From NCBI GenBank assembly GCA_964481655.1, contig CAYZVO010000015.1:7982-71981 (forward strand): DNA of 64,000 nucleotides, given 5' to 3'. The notes under the pieces were generated by a model, which saw only the letters and a program-made list of their open reading frames with translations, was not told the origin of the DNA and did not search any database. The position numbers were made by a program, and so were the translations under genes. The DNA comes from CALDOK01 sp964481655. Lineage in GTDB: Bacteria > Myxococcota_A > UBA796 > JAFGLY01. Shown piece by piece: positions 1 to 9,388 of this stretch (the first letter of the stretch is position 1; each line of letters opens with the position of its first letter).

Positions 1-798
1 GCCTTCCAGGTCGTGGACCTCGACGAGCTGCGAGTCGTGGCCCAGCTGCCCGAGCGGGACCTGGCCCGCATCCGGGTGGGGCAGCCCGCTCAGCTGGTGC
101 CGGTCTACGACGAAGACGTGGTGGTGCCCGGTGAGGTCCTGCGGCTCTCCCCGGTGGTGAACTCCCAGACCGGAACCTTCCGAGTCACGGTCGCGCCTGT
201 GGGTGACGCCCAGCTGCTGCGCCCAGGCCAGTTCGTCTCGGTGCGCATCCAGGTGGACCACCACGAGGACACCCTGGTCCTGCCCCGCCGCGCGGTGCTC
301 TACGATCGCGGCGAGCCCTATGTCTTCCGGGTCGAAGAGGTCCCGGACGAGGAGGGCGAGGACGAGGCCGAGGATGAGGCCGACGAGGACGAGGAAGAAG
401 AGGACGAGGCCGAGCCCGGCTTCGTGGACAAGATCAAGGCCAAGATCGCCGAGATCCAGGAGAAGATGGCCCAGGCCCAGGGCATGGGCGGCGGCGAAGA
501 GGAAGAGCCGCTCCCCGGGCCCAAGCGCCAGGCCTCCAAGGTCGACATCGAGCTGGGCTTCCTGGAGGTCGAGACCGTCGAGGTGATCGGCGGCCTCGAG
601 GTGGGTGAGCTGGTGGTCAGCCTGGGCCACGAAGCCCTGCGGGACGAAGCCCGGGTGCGCCTGCCCGAAGACCTGAGCATGGCCGAGATCATGGAGCAGC
701 GGAAGGCCGAAGCCGAGGCCGAAGAGGCCGCGGCGAAGGCCGAAGAAGACGGCGATGACGCCGGCGACGGTGACGACGCAGCGGCCGGCGACGAGTAG
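1..798 (+). CDS. RND efflux periplasmic adaptor (membrane fusion protein), 5' partial
   Basis: The C-terminal part of a HlyD/AcrA-type adaptor that joins an inner-membrane RND pump to an outer-membrane channel. The reading frame is already open at base 1, so the true start lies upstream. The beta-barrel segment is recognisable (LRPGQFVSVRIQV followed by LVLPRRAVLY). After it come an acidic run of Glu/Asp at about bases 337-420, a predicted helix (VDKIKAKIAEIQEKMAQAQ), the membrane-proximal domain, and a second acidic/Ala tail ending the protein. Such acidic insertions are not part of a normal adaptor. A similar acidic block occurs in the downstream permease, which suggests matched adaptation of the two partners. 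The stop is 15 bases before the permease ATG, so this heads the operon as seen here. Confidence 0.85.
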   Translation, partial: AFQVVDLDELRVVAQLPERDLARIRVGQPAQLVPVYDEDVVVPGEVLRLSPVVNSQTGTFRVTVAPVGDAQLLRPGQFVSVRIQVDHHEDTLVLPRRAVLYDRGEPYVFRVEEVPDEEGEDEAEDEADEDEEEEDEAEPGFVDKIKAKIAEIQEKMAQAQGMGGGEEEEPLPGPKRQASKVDIELGFLEVETVEVIGGLEVGELVVSLGHEALRDEARVRLPEDLSMAEIMEQRKAEAEAEEAAAKAEEDGDDAGDGDDAAAGDE

Positions 799-813
799 GT
801 CGGGGGCATCACG

Positions 814-3800
814 ATGGACGTGCTCGAGCGCCGACACCAGCTCTTCCGCTCCCTGGTCGACCACCCCGTCGGGGTGTTGATGGTGTTCCTGGGGGCCGCG
901 GTCTTCGGGCTGGTCTCCTACAACCGCCTGGCGCTCAACCTGATGCCGGACATCTCCTACCCCTCGGTCACGGTGCGCACCGAGGTGCCCGGCGCCGCGC
1001 CCGAAGAGGTCGAGGACCAGGTCAGCCGTCCGGTGGAAGAGGCCCTGGCCACCGTGCAGGGCCTGGTGGAGCTCGAGAGCCGCTCCCGGGCCGAGCTGTC
1101 CGACGTGGTGCTCGACTTCGGCTGGGGCACCGACATCGATCAGGCCGCCCAGGACGTGCGCGAGCGCCTGCAGACCACCTGGCTGCCCGACGAGGCCGAG
1201 CGCCCGCTGATCCTGCGCTACGACCCCAACCTCGAGCCCATCCTGCGCCTGTCCATCTCCACCGAGAGCCTGGAGACCTGGCGCGAGCGGAAGCTCGCGG
1301 AGCGCGCCCGCGCGGCCGAGCTGGCGGAGAAGATGGCCAAGGCCCAGGCCAAGCAGGCCAACAGCCCGCTGATGAAGCTGCTGGGTGCGGGCGGGGACGG
1401 CGAGGACGCCGACGAGGACGCCGACGAGGCCGAGGCCGACGCCGATGATCTCGACGAGGTCGAAGAAGAGCCCCTGCCCGACTACCAGCCGGCGACCCTC
1501 TACGATCTGCGCGAGCTGGCCGAGCGGGAGATCAAGCCCATCCTCGAGGCCATGGACGGCGTGGCCGCGGCCAAGGTGCGCGGCGGGCTCGAGCGCCAGG
1601 TGCTCATCGAGCTGCGCGAGGACTGGATGGCGGCCCGGGGGGTCACCCTCGAGCAGGTCCAGGCCGCGCTCATCGCCCAGAACGTCAACATCTCCGGTGG
1701 GTCCATCCGCGAGGGTGACACCGAGTACCTCATCCGCACCCTCAACCAGTTCGAGTCGGTGCAGGAGGTCCGCGACATCGAGCTGGTGCGCGCCGACGGC
1801 GCCAAGGTGCGGGTGGCGGATGTGGCCACGGTGCGCGAGGCCCACAAGGACCGGGAGGTGGTCAGCCACCTCGACGGGCGCGAGGCCGTGGAGCTCGAGA
1901 TCCACCGCGAAGCCGACGCCAACATCGTCCAGGTGGCGCGCTCCGTGAAGTCCCGCCTGGGGCTCGACAAGGAGCCGGCGCCAGAGCTTCCCCCGGACAT
2001 GGACCCCCAGATCCGGGCCATGATCCTGGGCCCCCCCAGCATCATCGACACCCTGCCCGAGGGCGTGGTGCTCGAGGTCCTGGACGACCAGGCCAGCTTC
2101 ATCGAGGCCTCGCTCTCCAACCTCTTCTCCACCTTCCGGCTGGGCGCCGTGCTGTCGGTGGTGGTGCTGTTCCTGTTCCTGCGCAACTTCCGCGCCACCA
2201 CCATCATCGCCACCGCCATCCCCATCTCCGTGGTCTGCGCCTTCGCGCCCATGTACCTGGGGTCGGTGTCACTGAACCTCATGTCCCTGGGCGGGCTCGC
2301 CCTGGGCGTGGGCATGCTGGTCGACAACGCCGTGGTGGTGCTCGAGAGCATCCAGACCTGCCTCGATCGAGGCATGAGCCGCCGGGAGGCGGCCATCGAG
2401 GGCGTGGGCGAGGTGGCCGCGGCGGTCAGCGCCTCGACCCTCACCACGGTGGCGGTGTTCTTCCCCATCACCTTCGTCGAGGGTGTGGCCGGCGAGGTCT
2501 TCGGTGACCTGGCCCTGGCCGTCGTCTTCTCCCTGCTGGCCTCGCTGGTGGTGGCGCTGTTCTTCGTGCCCATGCTGGCGGCCCGGGAGCTGAAGCGACC
2601 GGACCACGCCCTGACCCTCGACGAGCTCAGCCCGGCGCTGAACTTCCCGTCCCTGCGGGAGTTCATGGCGTCGTGGCGGGCTGGCGTGGGCTGGCGCAAG
2701 ATCTGGCGGCCCTACCTCATCGTCCGCATGGTGCTCCGGCTGGGCCTCGACGTCGTCACCGCCATCTTCATGGTGTTGGCGGGCTTCGGCGGCCGCGGCG
2801 CGGCCTGGATCGGCGCCCGGGTGCTGCCCCGCATCGCGGGGGCCGCGCTGTGGTTCGGCGAGCGCTTCGGCTCCCGCTACGATCGCTTCGCGGGCCGCTA
2901 CGTCGGCTGGCTGGACAAGGCCCTCGCTCGCCCCGGCACCGTGCTGGGCGTGGCCATCATGCTGCTGCTGGTCAGCCTGGGGGCCATGAAGTCGCTGGGG
3001 GTCGAGCTCATCCCCCAAGTGCACCAGGGTCGCTTCGTGGCCGAGCTGGCCCTGCCGGTGGGCACGCCGCTGGAGCGCACGGTCAAGGTGGTGGAGCGAG
3101 CCGAGGAGCTCACCCGCAACCTCCCCGACATCGCCGGCGTGCACGCCACCATCGGCACCGAGCGCCGGGCCGACTCCGAGCCCGACGAGGGCGAGCACAC
3201 CGCGCGCTTGCGCATCCAGCTCGAGCCTGGCGGTGGCCTGGCCGCCCGCGAGCGCGTCGCCATGGATCTGGTGCGCGACGCCCTGGCCGACCTGCCCGAC
3301 ACCGAGGTGCTGCTCGAGCGGCCTGCGCTGTTCAGCTTCCAGACCCCGGTCGAGGTGGTGATCACCGGCCAGGAGCTGCGCGACCTGCGCCTGCTCTCCG
3401 CCCAGGTGGAGCACGAGATCGGGTCGTTGTCCGGCATCCAGGACGTCTCATCGAGCCTGGTGCGCGGCTTCCCCGAGATCCGCATCCGCTACGACCGCAC
3501 CCTGCTGGCGCACTACGGCCTCGACCTCTCCCAGGTCGCCCGGGCCGTGCGGAACAAGGTGCAGGGCGCGGCGGCCAAGGAGCTGGCCCAGGGCGAGCAC
3601 CGCATCGACATGCTGGTGCGCCTGGACGAACGAGACCGGGCCACCGTCGATCAGCTCCGGCGGCTCAACGTCAACCCCATGCTGATGCCCCCCATCCCCC
3701 TCGAGGCCGTGGCCACCCTCGAGGAAGCCGAGGGCCCCTCGGAGATCCGGCGCATCAACCAGCAGCGGGTCGCCGTGGTCACCGCCAATCTGGCGGGCTT

Positions 3801-4527
3801 CGACCTGGCCGGGGCGGGTGAGCGCATCACCCGCGCCCTGGGTGAGGTGGACTGGCCCGACGGCTTCGGCTTCGATCTGGCGGGCCAGAGCCGGGAGATG
3901 CAGGAGTCGCTCACCAGCCTGCGCTTCGCCCTGCTGCTGTCCATCTTCCTGGTCTACGCCATCATGGCGGGCACCTTCGAGCACCTGCTGCACCCCCTGG
4001 TCATCCTGGGCTCCCTGCCGCTGGCGGTGGTGGGTGTGGTGATGGTGCTGTGGCCCCTGGGCATCCCCATCTCGGTGGTGGTGCTCATCGGGTTCATCGT
4101 GCTGGCGGGCGTGGTGGTCAACAACGCCATCGTGCTCGTCGACGCCATCAACCGCAGGCGCAGGCTCGACGGCCTGTCGCGCACCAAGGCCATCCGCGAG
4201 GCCGGCCGCATCCGCCTGCGGCCCATCATGATCACCACGGCCACCACGGTGCTGGGCCTGCTGCCCCTGGCCATGGGCTTCGGCGAAGGCTCGGAGATCC
4301 AGCGGCCGCTGGCCATCACCATCATCGCGGGGCTCACCAGCTCCACCCTGCTCACGCTGCTGGTCATCCCGGTGCTCTACGACCAGGTGGTCAGCCGGGT
4401 GGAGGCCTGGCTGGGCCGCGACACCGTGGGCATCGCCGGCGGCGATCTCGACACGGCCGAGGTGCCCCGTCCAGGCAGCGCCGGCGACACGTTGGTCCCC
4501 AAGGACGAGCTGGGGGACAGCGCGTGA
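814..4527 (+). CDS. RND family efflux permease, first of a tandem pair (HAE1/MMPL type)
   Basis: Inner-membrane proton-driven efflux permease of 1237 aa, about 200 longer than usual for AcrB-like proteins. N-terminal helix, porter-domain motif NLMPDISYPSVTVRTEVPGA, and the TM4 proton-relay motif GMLVDNAVVVLE near residue 500 are all present. The C-terminal half repeats the fold (VVVNNAIVLVDAIN, RLRPIMITTATTVLGLLPLA). The extra length sits in two places: an Asp/Glu-rich block around residues 190-220 inside the first porter domain, and about 100 aa with added hydrophobic stretches around residues 600-700 between TM6 and TM7. The stop overlaps the GTG of the next permease. Substrate cannot be read from sequence. 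The two different permeases in a row resemble the MdtBC arrangement, where both subunits form one trimer. Confidence 0.9.
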   Translation: MDVLERRHQLFRSLVDHPVGVLMVFLGAAVFGLVSYNRLALNLMPDISYPSVTVRTEVPGAAPEEVEDQVSRPVEEALATVQGLVELESRSRAELSDVVLDFGWGTDIDQAAQDVRERLQTTWLPDEAERPLILRYDPNLEPILRLSISTESLETWRERKLAERARAAELAEKMAKAQAKQANSPLMKLLGAGGDGEDADEDADEAEADADDLDEVEEEPLPDYQPATLYDLRELAEREIKPILEAMDGVAAAKVRGGLERQVLIELREDWMAARGVTLEQVQAALIAQNVNISGGSIREGDTEYLIRTLNQFESVQEVRDIELVRADGAKVRVADVATVREAHKDREVVSHLDGREAVELEIHREADANIVQVARSVKSRLGLDKEPAPELPPDMDPQIRAMILGPPSIIDTLPEGVVLEVLDDQASFIEASLSNLFSTFRLGAVLSVVVLFLFLRNFRATTIIATAIPISVVCAFAPMYLGSVSLNLMSLGGLALGVGMLVDNAVVVLESIQTCLDRGMSRREAAIEGVGEVAAAVSASTLTTVAVFFPITFVEGVAGEVFGDLALAVVFSLLASLVVALFFVPMLAARELKRPDHALTLDELSPALNFPSLREFMASWRAGVGWRKIWRPYLIVRMVLRLGLDVVTAIFMVLAGFGGRGAAWIGARVLPRIAGAALWFGERFGSRYDRFAGRYVGWLDKALARPGTVLGVAIMLLLVSLGAMKSLGVELIPQVHQGRFVAELALPVGTPLERTVKVVERAEELTRNLPDIAGVHATIGTERRADSEPDEGEHTARLRIQLEPGGGLAARERVAMDLVRDALADLPDTEVLLERPALFSFQTPVEVVITGQELRDLRLLSAQVEHEIGSLSGIQDVSSSLVRGFPEIRIRYDRTLLAHYGLDLSQVARAVRNKVQGAAAKELAQGEHRIDMLVRLDERDRATVDQLRRLNVNPMLMPPIPLEAVATLEEAEGPSEIRRINQQRVAVVTANLAGFDLAGAGERITRALGEVDWPDGFGFDLAGQSREMQESLTSLRFALLLSIFLVYAIMAGTFEHLLHPLVILGSLPLAVVGVVMVLWPLGIPISVVVLIGFIVLAGVVVNNAIVLVDAINRRRRLDGLSRTKAIREAGRIRLRPIMITTATTVLGLLPLAMGFGEGSEIQRPLAITIIAGLTSSTLLTLLVIPVLYDQVVSRVEAWLGRDTVGIAGGDLDTAEVPRPGSAGDTLVPKDELGDSA

Positions 4528-7500
4528 ACCGCTGGCTGCCCAGCTTCGCCGTCACCAAGCCGGTCACGGTCATCATGGCCTTCGTGGCCTTGTGCGTGCT
4601 GGGCAGCATCGCCTGGAGCCGCATCCCGCTGGACATGTTCCCGCCGGGCTTCAACGCTCCGTACATCTGGATCTGGGTCCCCTTCCGCAACACCACGCCC
4701 CTCGAGACCGAGGAGCGCATCGTCCACCCCATGGAGGAGCAGCTCGCCACCGTGGGGGGCATCAAGAACTTGTACTCGAGGGCCAACACCACCGGCGGCT
4801 CGGTGGAGCTGGAGTTCCACCAGAGCGTCGACATGTCCGACGCCTACAACCAGGTCGTGGATCGCATGGAGCGGGCCATGGCCGAGCTGCCCGACGAGGT
4901 GGAGCGCTACTGGGTGTTCCGCTGGAACCCGGCGGACGAGGCCAAGATCTGGGTAGGCTTCACGGTCCCCGAGCACCTCGAGGACCCCTACCCCTACGTG
5001 GTCCAGCGCATCCAGCGGCCCCTCGAGCGCATCGAGGGGGTGGGCCAGGTCGAGGTCTGGGGCGTGCACCAGAAGTCGGTGTGGGTGGACTTCGATCGGG
5101 AAGCCCTGGCCGCCTACGGGGTCGACATCGGCACCCTGCTGGGCAAGCTGCGGGGCGACAACTTCCAGCTGTCCGGTGGCCGCATCACCGAGAGGGGGTC
5201 CCTGCGCTATCTGCGCTCCCTGGCACGCTTCGAGGACCTCGACGCCATGCGGGACTACCCCGTGCGGCCTGGGCTGAAGCTGTCGGACGTGGCCGAGGTG
5301 AGCTACCGCTCCGAGCCCGACGACACCATCCACAGCATCAACGGACAAGACGCAGCGGTGCTGGGGGTCACCGCCGAGAGCGGGGCCAACACCGTGTCCA
5401 TGTGCCAACAGGTGCGGGAGATCCTGGCCGAGCTCGAGGGCCAGTCGGATCTCGAGGGCTTCGAGTTCTTCCCGCTGTTCGACCAGGGAGAGCAGATCGA
5501 GCAGTCCATCGGCACCCTCGAGGACACGGCGCTGCAAGGGGGTTTCTTCGCGCTCATTGTGCTGTTCGTGTTCCTGCGCGAGTGGCGCATGACCCTGCTG
5601 ATCGCGGGCTGCATCCCCTTCTCCCTGCTGCTCACCGTGGTGGCCCTGTACTTCACGGGGGGCAACCTCAACCTGCTGTCCATGGCCGGGATGATGATCG
5701 CCGTGGGCATGGTGGTCGACAACGCGATCGTGGTGGTGGAGACCATCTTCAAGTCGAGACAGGAGGGGCTGGGCCGCAAGGCCGCGGCGGTCGCGGGCAC
5801 CGCCGAGGTGGCCCTGGCCATCACCCTGTCCACCATGACCACCATGGTGGTCTTCCTGCCCATCATCCTGATGAGCGAGGACGCCATGTTCTCGTTCTTC
5901 ATGAAGGCCCTGGGGCTGCCGGTGGTCTGGGCCCTGGGCGCCAGCCTGCTGGTGGCGCTCGTCTTCACCCCGCTGACCACCACCTTCCTCGAGAGCAAGC
6001 GCATCGTGGCCGACGCCCGCTGGCTGGTGTGGCTGTCCGGGTACTACACGCGGGCCCTGCGCTGGGTGCTGTCCCGTCGCTTCGACGCCATGCTGGGGGT
6101 GATCGCGGTGATCGTGGTGACCACCCAGGTGCCCATGAAGGCGGTGGGCTGCAGCGAGGGCAACGACGGCGAGGTGGGGGAGTTCCAGCTGCGCTTCGAG
6201 CTGCCCGCGGTGATGACCCAGGCCGAGCGGGCCGATGTCGTGGGCGCCATCGAGGGCATGGTCAACGACAACTGGGACGAGTGGGGCGTGGTGTTCACCC
6301 GCACCCGGCTGCGCGAGGGGCGCACCTCGGGCTGGACCCAGGTCTCGCTCAAGGACAAGAAGGAGTGGCCGGACGACGCGCTGCCCCGGGACGAGATCCT
6401 GAAGGACGTGCGCAAGAAGCTCCCCGATCTGCCCGGCGTGCGCACGCGGCTGGGCTGGGGTGATGATCCCATGGGCAACCGCACCATCGGGGTGCGCCTG
6501 TTCGGCGAGGAGACCGAGGTCCTCGAAGAGCTCTCCCAGGAAGTGGCGCGGCGCCTCGAGGCGCAGCCCGCGTTCCTGTCGGCCTACACCAGCGACGACA
6601 CAGAAGGCTCCCAGGAGATCCGGCTCGAGGTCGACCGCGACGCTTTGACCCGCCACGGCATGGACGCCTCCAGCATCGGCGGCTCCCTGGCCTTCGCGAT
6701 GCGGGGCATCGACCTGCCCGAGATGTGGGACAACGGCCGCGACGTGGGGGTCAAGGCCCGCTTCCAGGAAGCCGATCGCGACGACTTGGACACCCTGCTG
6801 GACTTCCCCATCTACGGCCGGGACGGCACCGCGGTGCCCATCCGGGCGGTCACCAGCTCCGAGGTCGCCAAGGGCTGGGGCTCCATCCACCGCGATCAGC
6901 GGCGCACCGGGCTGACCGTGCAGGTGGACCTGGCAGAGGGCGTGGAGACCCACGCCGCCTTCGGGGTCATCGAGCAGACCTTGAGCCAGTTCGACTTCCC
7001 CCGGGGCTACGGCTGGAACCAGGGCAACAAGTTCCTCGAGCAGCAGGAGAGCGACAACGCGCAGCAGTTCGCGCTGTTGCTCAGCGTGGTGCTGGTGTTC
7101 TTGCTCATGGGCGTGCTCTTCGAGAGCTTCATCCTGCCCTTGAGCGTCATCACCACCGTGCCCATGGCCCTGCTGGGGGTCTACTGGACCCTCTACATCA
7201 CCGACACACCGCTGGATCTCATGGCGGGCATCGGCCTGGTCGTGCTCATCGGGGTGGTGGTCAACAACGGCATCGTGCTCGTGGATCTGGTCACCAGGCT
7301 CCGGAGCCAGGGTGTGGAGCGCACCGACGCGCTCATCCAGGCCGGGCAGCGTCGCCTGCGCCCCATCCTCATGACCGCCATGACCACCTTCTTCGGGCTG
7401 CTGCCCATGGCCTTGGGGCGGTCCACCTTCCTGGACATCCCGTATTCGCCGCTGGGTCGCGTCGTGGCGGGTGGCCTGGCCACCGCCACCGTGCTCACAC

Positions 7501-7607
7501 TGTTCTTCGTGCCCCTGCTGTACACTCTGCTGGACGACATGCGGGCCGCCAGCCGCCGCTGGTTCGCCTTCGCCTGGCCCGCCGAGAGGGAGGCCTCCTC
7601 CAAATGA
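4524..7607 (+). CDS. RND family efflux permease, second of the tandem pair
   Basis: A 1027-aa RND permease of normal length. I start it at GTG 4524, which overlaps the previous stop (GTGA) and gives the expected N-terminus, NRWLPSFAVTKPVTVIMAFVA; the frame stays open farther upstream but that part is a shadow of the preceding gene. Porter domains flank two six-helix bundles; the TM4 motif AVGMVVDNAIVVVET lies around residues 395-410, and the late motif VVVNNGIVLVDLV is present. It lacks the acidic insertion of its neighbour, so the two are diverged partners rather than a recent duplication. It overlaps the TolC-like gene by ATGA. Likely forms one efflux complex with the adaptor and channel. 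Confidence 0.9.
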   Translation: MNRWLPSFAVTKPVTVIMAFVALCVLGSIAWSRIPLDMFPPGFNAPYIWIWVPFRNTTPLETEERIVHPMEEQLATVGGIKNLYSRANTTGGSVELEFHQSVDMSDAYNQVVDRMERAMAELPDEVERYWVFRWNPADEAKIWVGFTVPEHLEDPYPYVVQRIQRPLERIEGVGQVEVWGVHQKSVWVDFDREALAAYGVDIGTLLGKLRGDNFQLSGGRITERGSLRYLRSLARFEDLDAMRDYPVRPGLKLSDVAEVSYRSEPDDTIHSINGQDAAVLGVTAESGANTVSMCQQVREILAELEGQSDLEGFEFFPLFDQGEQIEQSIGTLEDTALQGGFFALIVLFVFLREWRMTLLIAGCIPFSLLLTVVALYFTGGNLNLLSMAGMMIAVGMVVDNAIVVVETIFKSRQEGLGRKAAAVAGTAEVALAITLSTMTTMVVFLPIILMSEDAMFSFFMKALGLPVVWALGASLLVALVFTPLTTTFLESKRIVADARWLVWLSGYYTRALRWVLSRRFDAMLGVIAVIVVTTQVPMKAVGCSEGNDGEVGEFQLRFELPAVMTQAERADVVGAIEGMVNDNWDEWGVVFTRTRLREGRTSGWTQVSLKDKKEWPDDALPRDEILKDVRKKLPDLPGVRTRLGWGDDPMGNRTIGVRLFGEETEVLEELSQEVARRLEAQPAFLSAYTSDDTEGSQEIRLEVDRDALTRHGMDASSIGGSLAFAMRGIDLPEMWDNGRDVGVKARFQEADRDDLDTLLDFPIYGRDGTAVPIRAVTSSEVAKGWGSIHRDQRRTGLTVQVDLAEGVETHAAFGVIEQTLSQFDFPRGYGWNQGNKFLEQQESDNAQQFALLLSVVLVFLLMGVLFESFILPLSVITTVPMALLGVYWTLYITDTPLDLMAGIGLVVLIGVVVNNGIVLVDLVTRLRSQGVERTDALIQAGQRRLRPILMTAMTTFFGLLPMALGRSTFLDIPYSPLGRVVAGGLATATVLTLFFVPLLYTLLDDMRAASRRWFAFAWPAEREASSK

Positions 7608-9049
7608 CCCCTGTGCTCCTGCTCGCCCTGATCGCCGCGGCGCCCCACGCCGCCGAGCTGTCCTACACCCAGGCCCTCGAGGATGCGCTGGCGCGCAACC
7701 CCACCTTGATCCAGGCCGAGGCCAGCCTGCTGTCTTCGGAGGGCTCGCTGGTGTCGGCCCGTGGGACCTTCGATCCCTACCTGAACCTGGGCGCCACCCA
7801 CTCCACCTCGATCTCGGAGAGCTTCAGCCAGTTCGGACAGGTCGCCTCGGAGACGGACCGCAACGGCTTCAACACCACCCTGAGCCAGTACCTGCCCACG
7901 GGCACCTCCATGAGCCTGGACTGGTCGGTGGACAGCTCCACCTACCTCTACGAGCTGCTCGAGAGCGGCATGACCTTCGAGATGGAGGAGCCCCAGCGCT
8001 TCAGCACCCTGTCGGCCAGCGTCAGCCAGAGCCTGCTGCAGGGCCACCGCATGGCCTACAACCTGCAGGCTGTGCACGAGGCCGAGCGCTCCGTGACCCG
8101 GGCGGAGGCCACCCTGGCCGCCACGCGCCTGCAGGTCGTGGCCGACACCGCGGCGGCCTATTGGTCGCTGCACACCATGGCCGAGTTCGAGGACATCGCC
8201 CGCCAGGCGCTGGCCGTGGCCGAAGAAGAGGGTCGCGTCGTGCAGGCCATGGTCGATGCCGGGCAGCTCGCCCCCGTCGAGGCCACCCGGGTCCAGGCGG
8301 CGGTGGTGCAGTCCCGCAGCGCCCTGATCGAGGCGGAGCACAGTCATCGGGTCGCCTCGGAGGCCCTGGCCCAACTGCTGGGCGCCGATCCCGCGGAGCT
8401 CATCCAGGCCGGCAGCGTGCCCGAACCGCCGGTGGCGATGAGTCTGGACGAGGGACGCGTGATCGAGGCGGCGCTCGAGGGCAACCCCGACCTGCTCGTC
8501 TACCGCTCGAGCGTGGACTCCGCGAAGGTGGCTGTGGCCAACGCCAAGCACGCCCGGCTGCCCGAGCTCGCCCTGACCGGCGGCTTCGGGGTCAACGGCT
8601 ACGACCCGTCGTTCAACGAGGCCTTCTCCGAGATGTTCAGCGGCGACCTGCGCTTCTGGAGCGTGGGGGCCGATCTGTCGGTCCCTCTGGGCAACCGCGC
8701 CGATCGAGGCTCGGTGCAGCAGGCCGAGGCGGCCTACACGCAGGCTCAGCAGCAGCTCGAGGTCATGCAGCGCTCGGTGTCCGCCCAGGTGCTGGCCCAG
8801 GTGCGCAACGTCGAGGCCGGCCTGGTGCAGGTGGAGCTGGCCGAGGTGAACGTCGAGCTGGCCGAAGCCACCCTGGCCGCCGAGAAGGCCAAGCAGCGCG
8901 AAGGTCGCGCGATCCAGAAGGACGTGCTCGAGGCCCAGCGCGCCTACAGCAACGCCCAGGCCAGCCTGGTGCTCGCCCGCACCGACTATGTGCTGGCGCT
9001 GGTGGAGCTGGGCCGCCTGCAGGGCCGGATCGAAGGCGTGGCGCGCTAG
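7604..9049 (+). CDS. TolC family outer-membrane efflux channel
   Basis: A 481-aa outer-membrane factor that completes the tripartite efflux system. A short signal peptide (MTPVLLLALIAAAPHA) precedes the typical start of the family, ELSYTQALEDALARNPTLIQAEASL. The rest is two repeats of long amphipathic helices rich in Ala, Glu and Gln with short strand segments; each repeat has helical hairpins such as VQQAEAAYTQAQQQLEVMQRS. The ATG overlaps the preceding stop (ATGA), so it is translationally coupled to the permease. It is the last gene of the efflux operon: the next gene is 81 bases away behind its own promoter-like element. Confidence 0.88.
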   Translation: MTPVLLLALIAAAPHAAELSYTQALEDALARNPTLIQAEASLLSSEGSLVSARGTFDPYLNLGATHSTSISESFSQFGQVASETDRNGFNTTLSQYLPTGTSMSLDWSVDSSTYLYELLESGMTFEMEEPQRFSTLSASVSQSLLQGHRMAYNLQAVHEAERSVTRAEATLAATRLQVVADTAAAYWSLHTMAEFEDIARQALAVAEEEGRVVQAMVDAGQLAPVEATRVQAAVVQSRSALIEAEHSHRVASEALAQLLGADPAELIQAGSVPEPPVAMSLDEGRVIEAALEGNPDLLVYRSSVDSAKVAVANAKHARLPELALTGGFGVNGYDPSFNEAFSEMFSGDLRFWSVGADLSVPLGNRADRGSVQQAEAAYTQAQQQLEVMQRSVSAQVLAQVRNVEAGLVQVELAEVNVELAEATLAAEKAKQREGRAIQKDVLEAQRAYSNAQASLVLARTDYVLALVELGRLQGRIEGVAR

Positions 9050-9059
9050 CCGGGGCGTG

Positions 9060-9102
9060 TGACCCCTCCCTGACCCCTCATCGGCCTTGGCGGCCCGATA
9101 TC
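9060..9102 (+). promoter_or_regulatory. Bipartite promoter-like element TGACCCC-N4-TGACCCC-N19-GATATC
   Basis: Two exact TGACCCC heptamers start at 9060 and 9071 (11-base period, one helical turn), followed after 19 bases by GATATC at 9097. The ATG of the small lipoprotein gene lies 34 bases downstream of the GATATC start. The same layout and spacing occur before two other secreted-protein genes in this window (12280-12322 and 36811-36853, the latter on the minus strand). The promoter role is inferred from this recurrence. Confidence 0.45.
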
Positions 9103-9130
9103 CACGCTGCGTCATCGCCGGGGTCCCGCC

Positions 9131-9388
9131 ATGTCCACCAGTCGCCGCCTCAACATTCCGCTCTCCGTTCTCATCGCCCTGAGCGTGGCCTGCGGGCTCA
9201 GCGGTGTCGGTGGGGTGGTCGGGCTCGCGGTGGATCCGTCGGCGTCGGCCGAGCCCGCCGCGGCCTCGGTGCAGGACCCGGGTTGTGAGGCGGTGGCCAT
9301 GGTCTCCCCCCGCGTGCGGGCCCAGGCCGCGCCGCCATGCGAGCAGACCGAGCTCAGCACCCGCTTCGGCAAGGCCCGGGTGCGCTGA
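9131..9388 (+). CDS. Small predicted lipoprotein, unknown function
   Basis: An 85-aa protein I do not recognise. It opens with a basic N-region and a hydrophobic stretch ending in LSVAC, which resembles a lipoprotein signal with a non-standard -3 residue; a plain signal peptide or single membrane anchor is also possible. The mature part is short, Ala/Pro-rich, and has two more Cys (DPGCEA and PPCEQ) that could form a disulfide. The start codon has only a weak GGGG upstream. A distinct promoter-like element lies at 9060-9102. The stop abuts the stop of the convergent esterase with no gap, which supports its being a real gene. It could be an envelope accessory protein of the efflux operon, but nothing shows that. 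Confidence 0.55.
   Translation: MSTSRRLNIPLSVLIALSVACGLSGVGGVVGLAVDPSASAEPAAASVQDPGCEAVAMVSPRVRAQAAPPCEQTELSTRFGKARVR

Noticed and set aside
2673..3821. Long open frame on + inside the first RND permease, and many similar long frames on both strands across the window
   Set aside because: Very high GC leaves alternative frames open; these translate to Arg/Pro/Ala/Gly-rich sequence with no domain and lie wholly within clear genes.
4050..4523. Upstream extension of the second RND permease
   Set aside because: It translates to His/Pro/Arg-rich shadow sequence of the preceding permease; the true start is GTG 4524 at the GTGA overlap.
9085..9101. Imperfect stem between ATCGG and CCCGAT after the efflux operon
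   Set aside because: Bulged, short and without a T-run; it overlaps the spacer of the promoter-like element.
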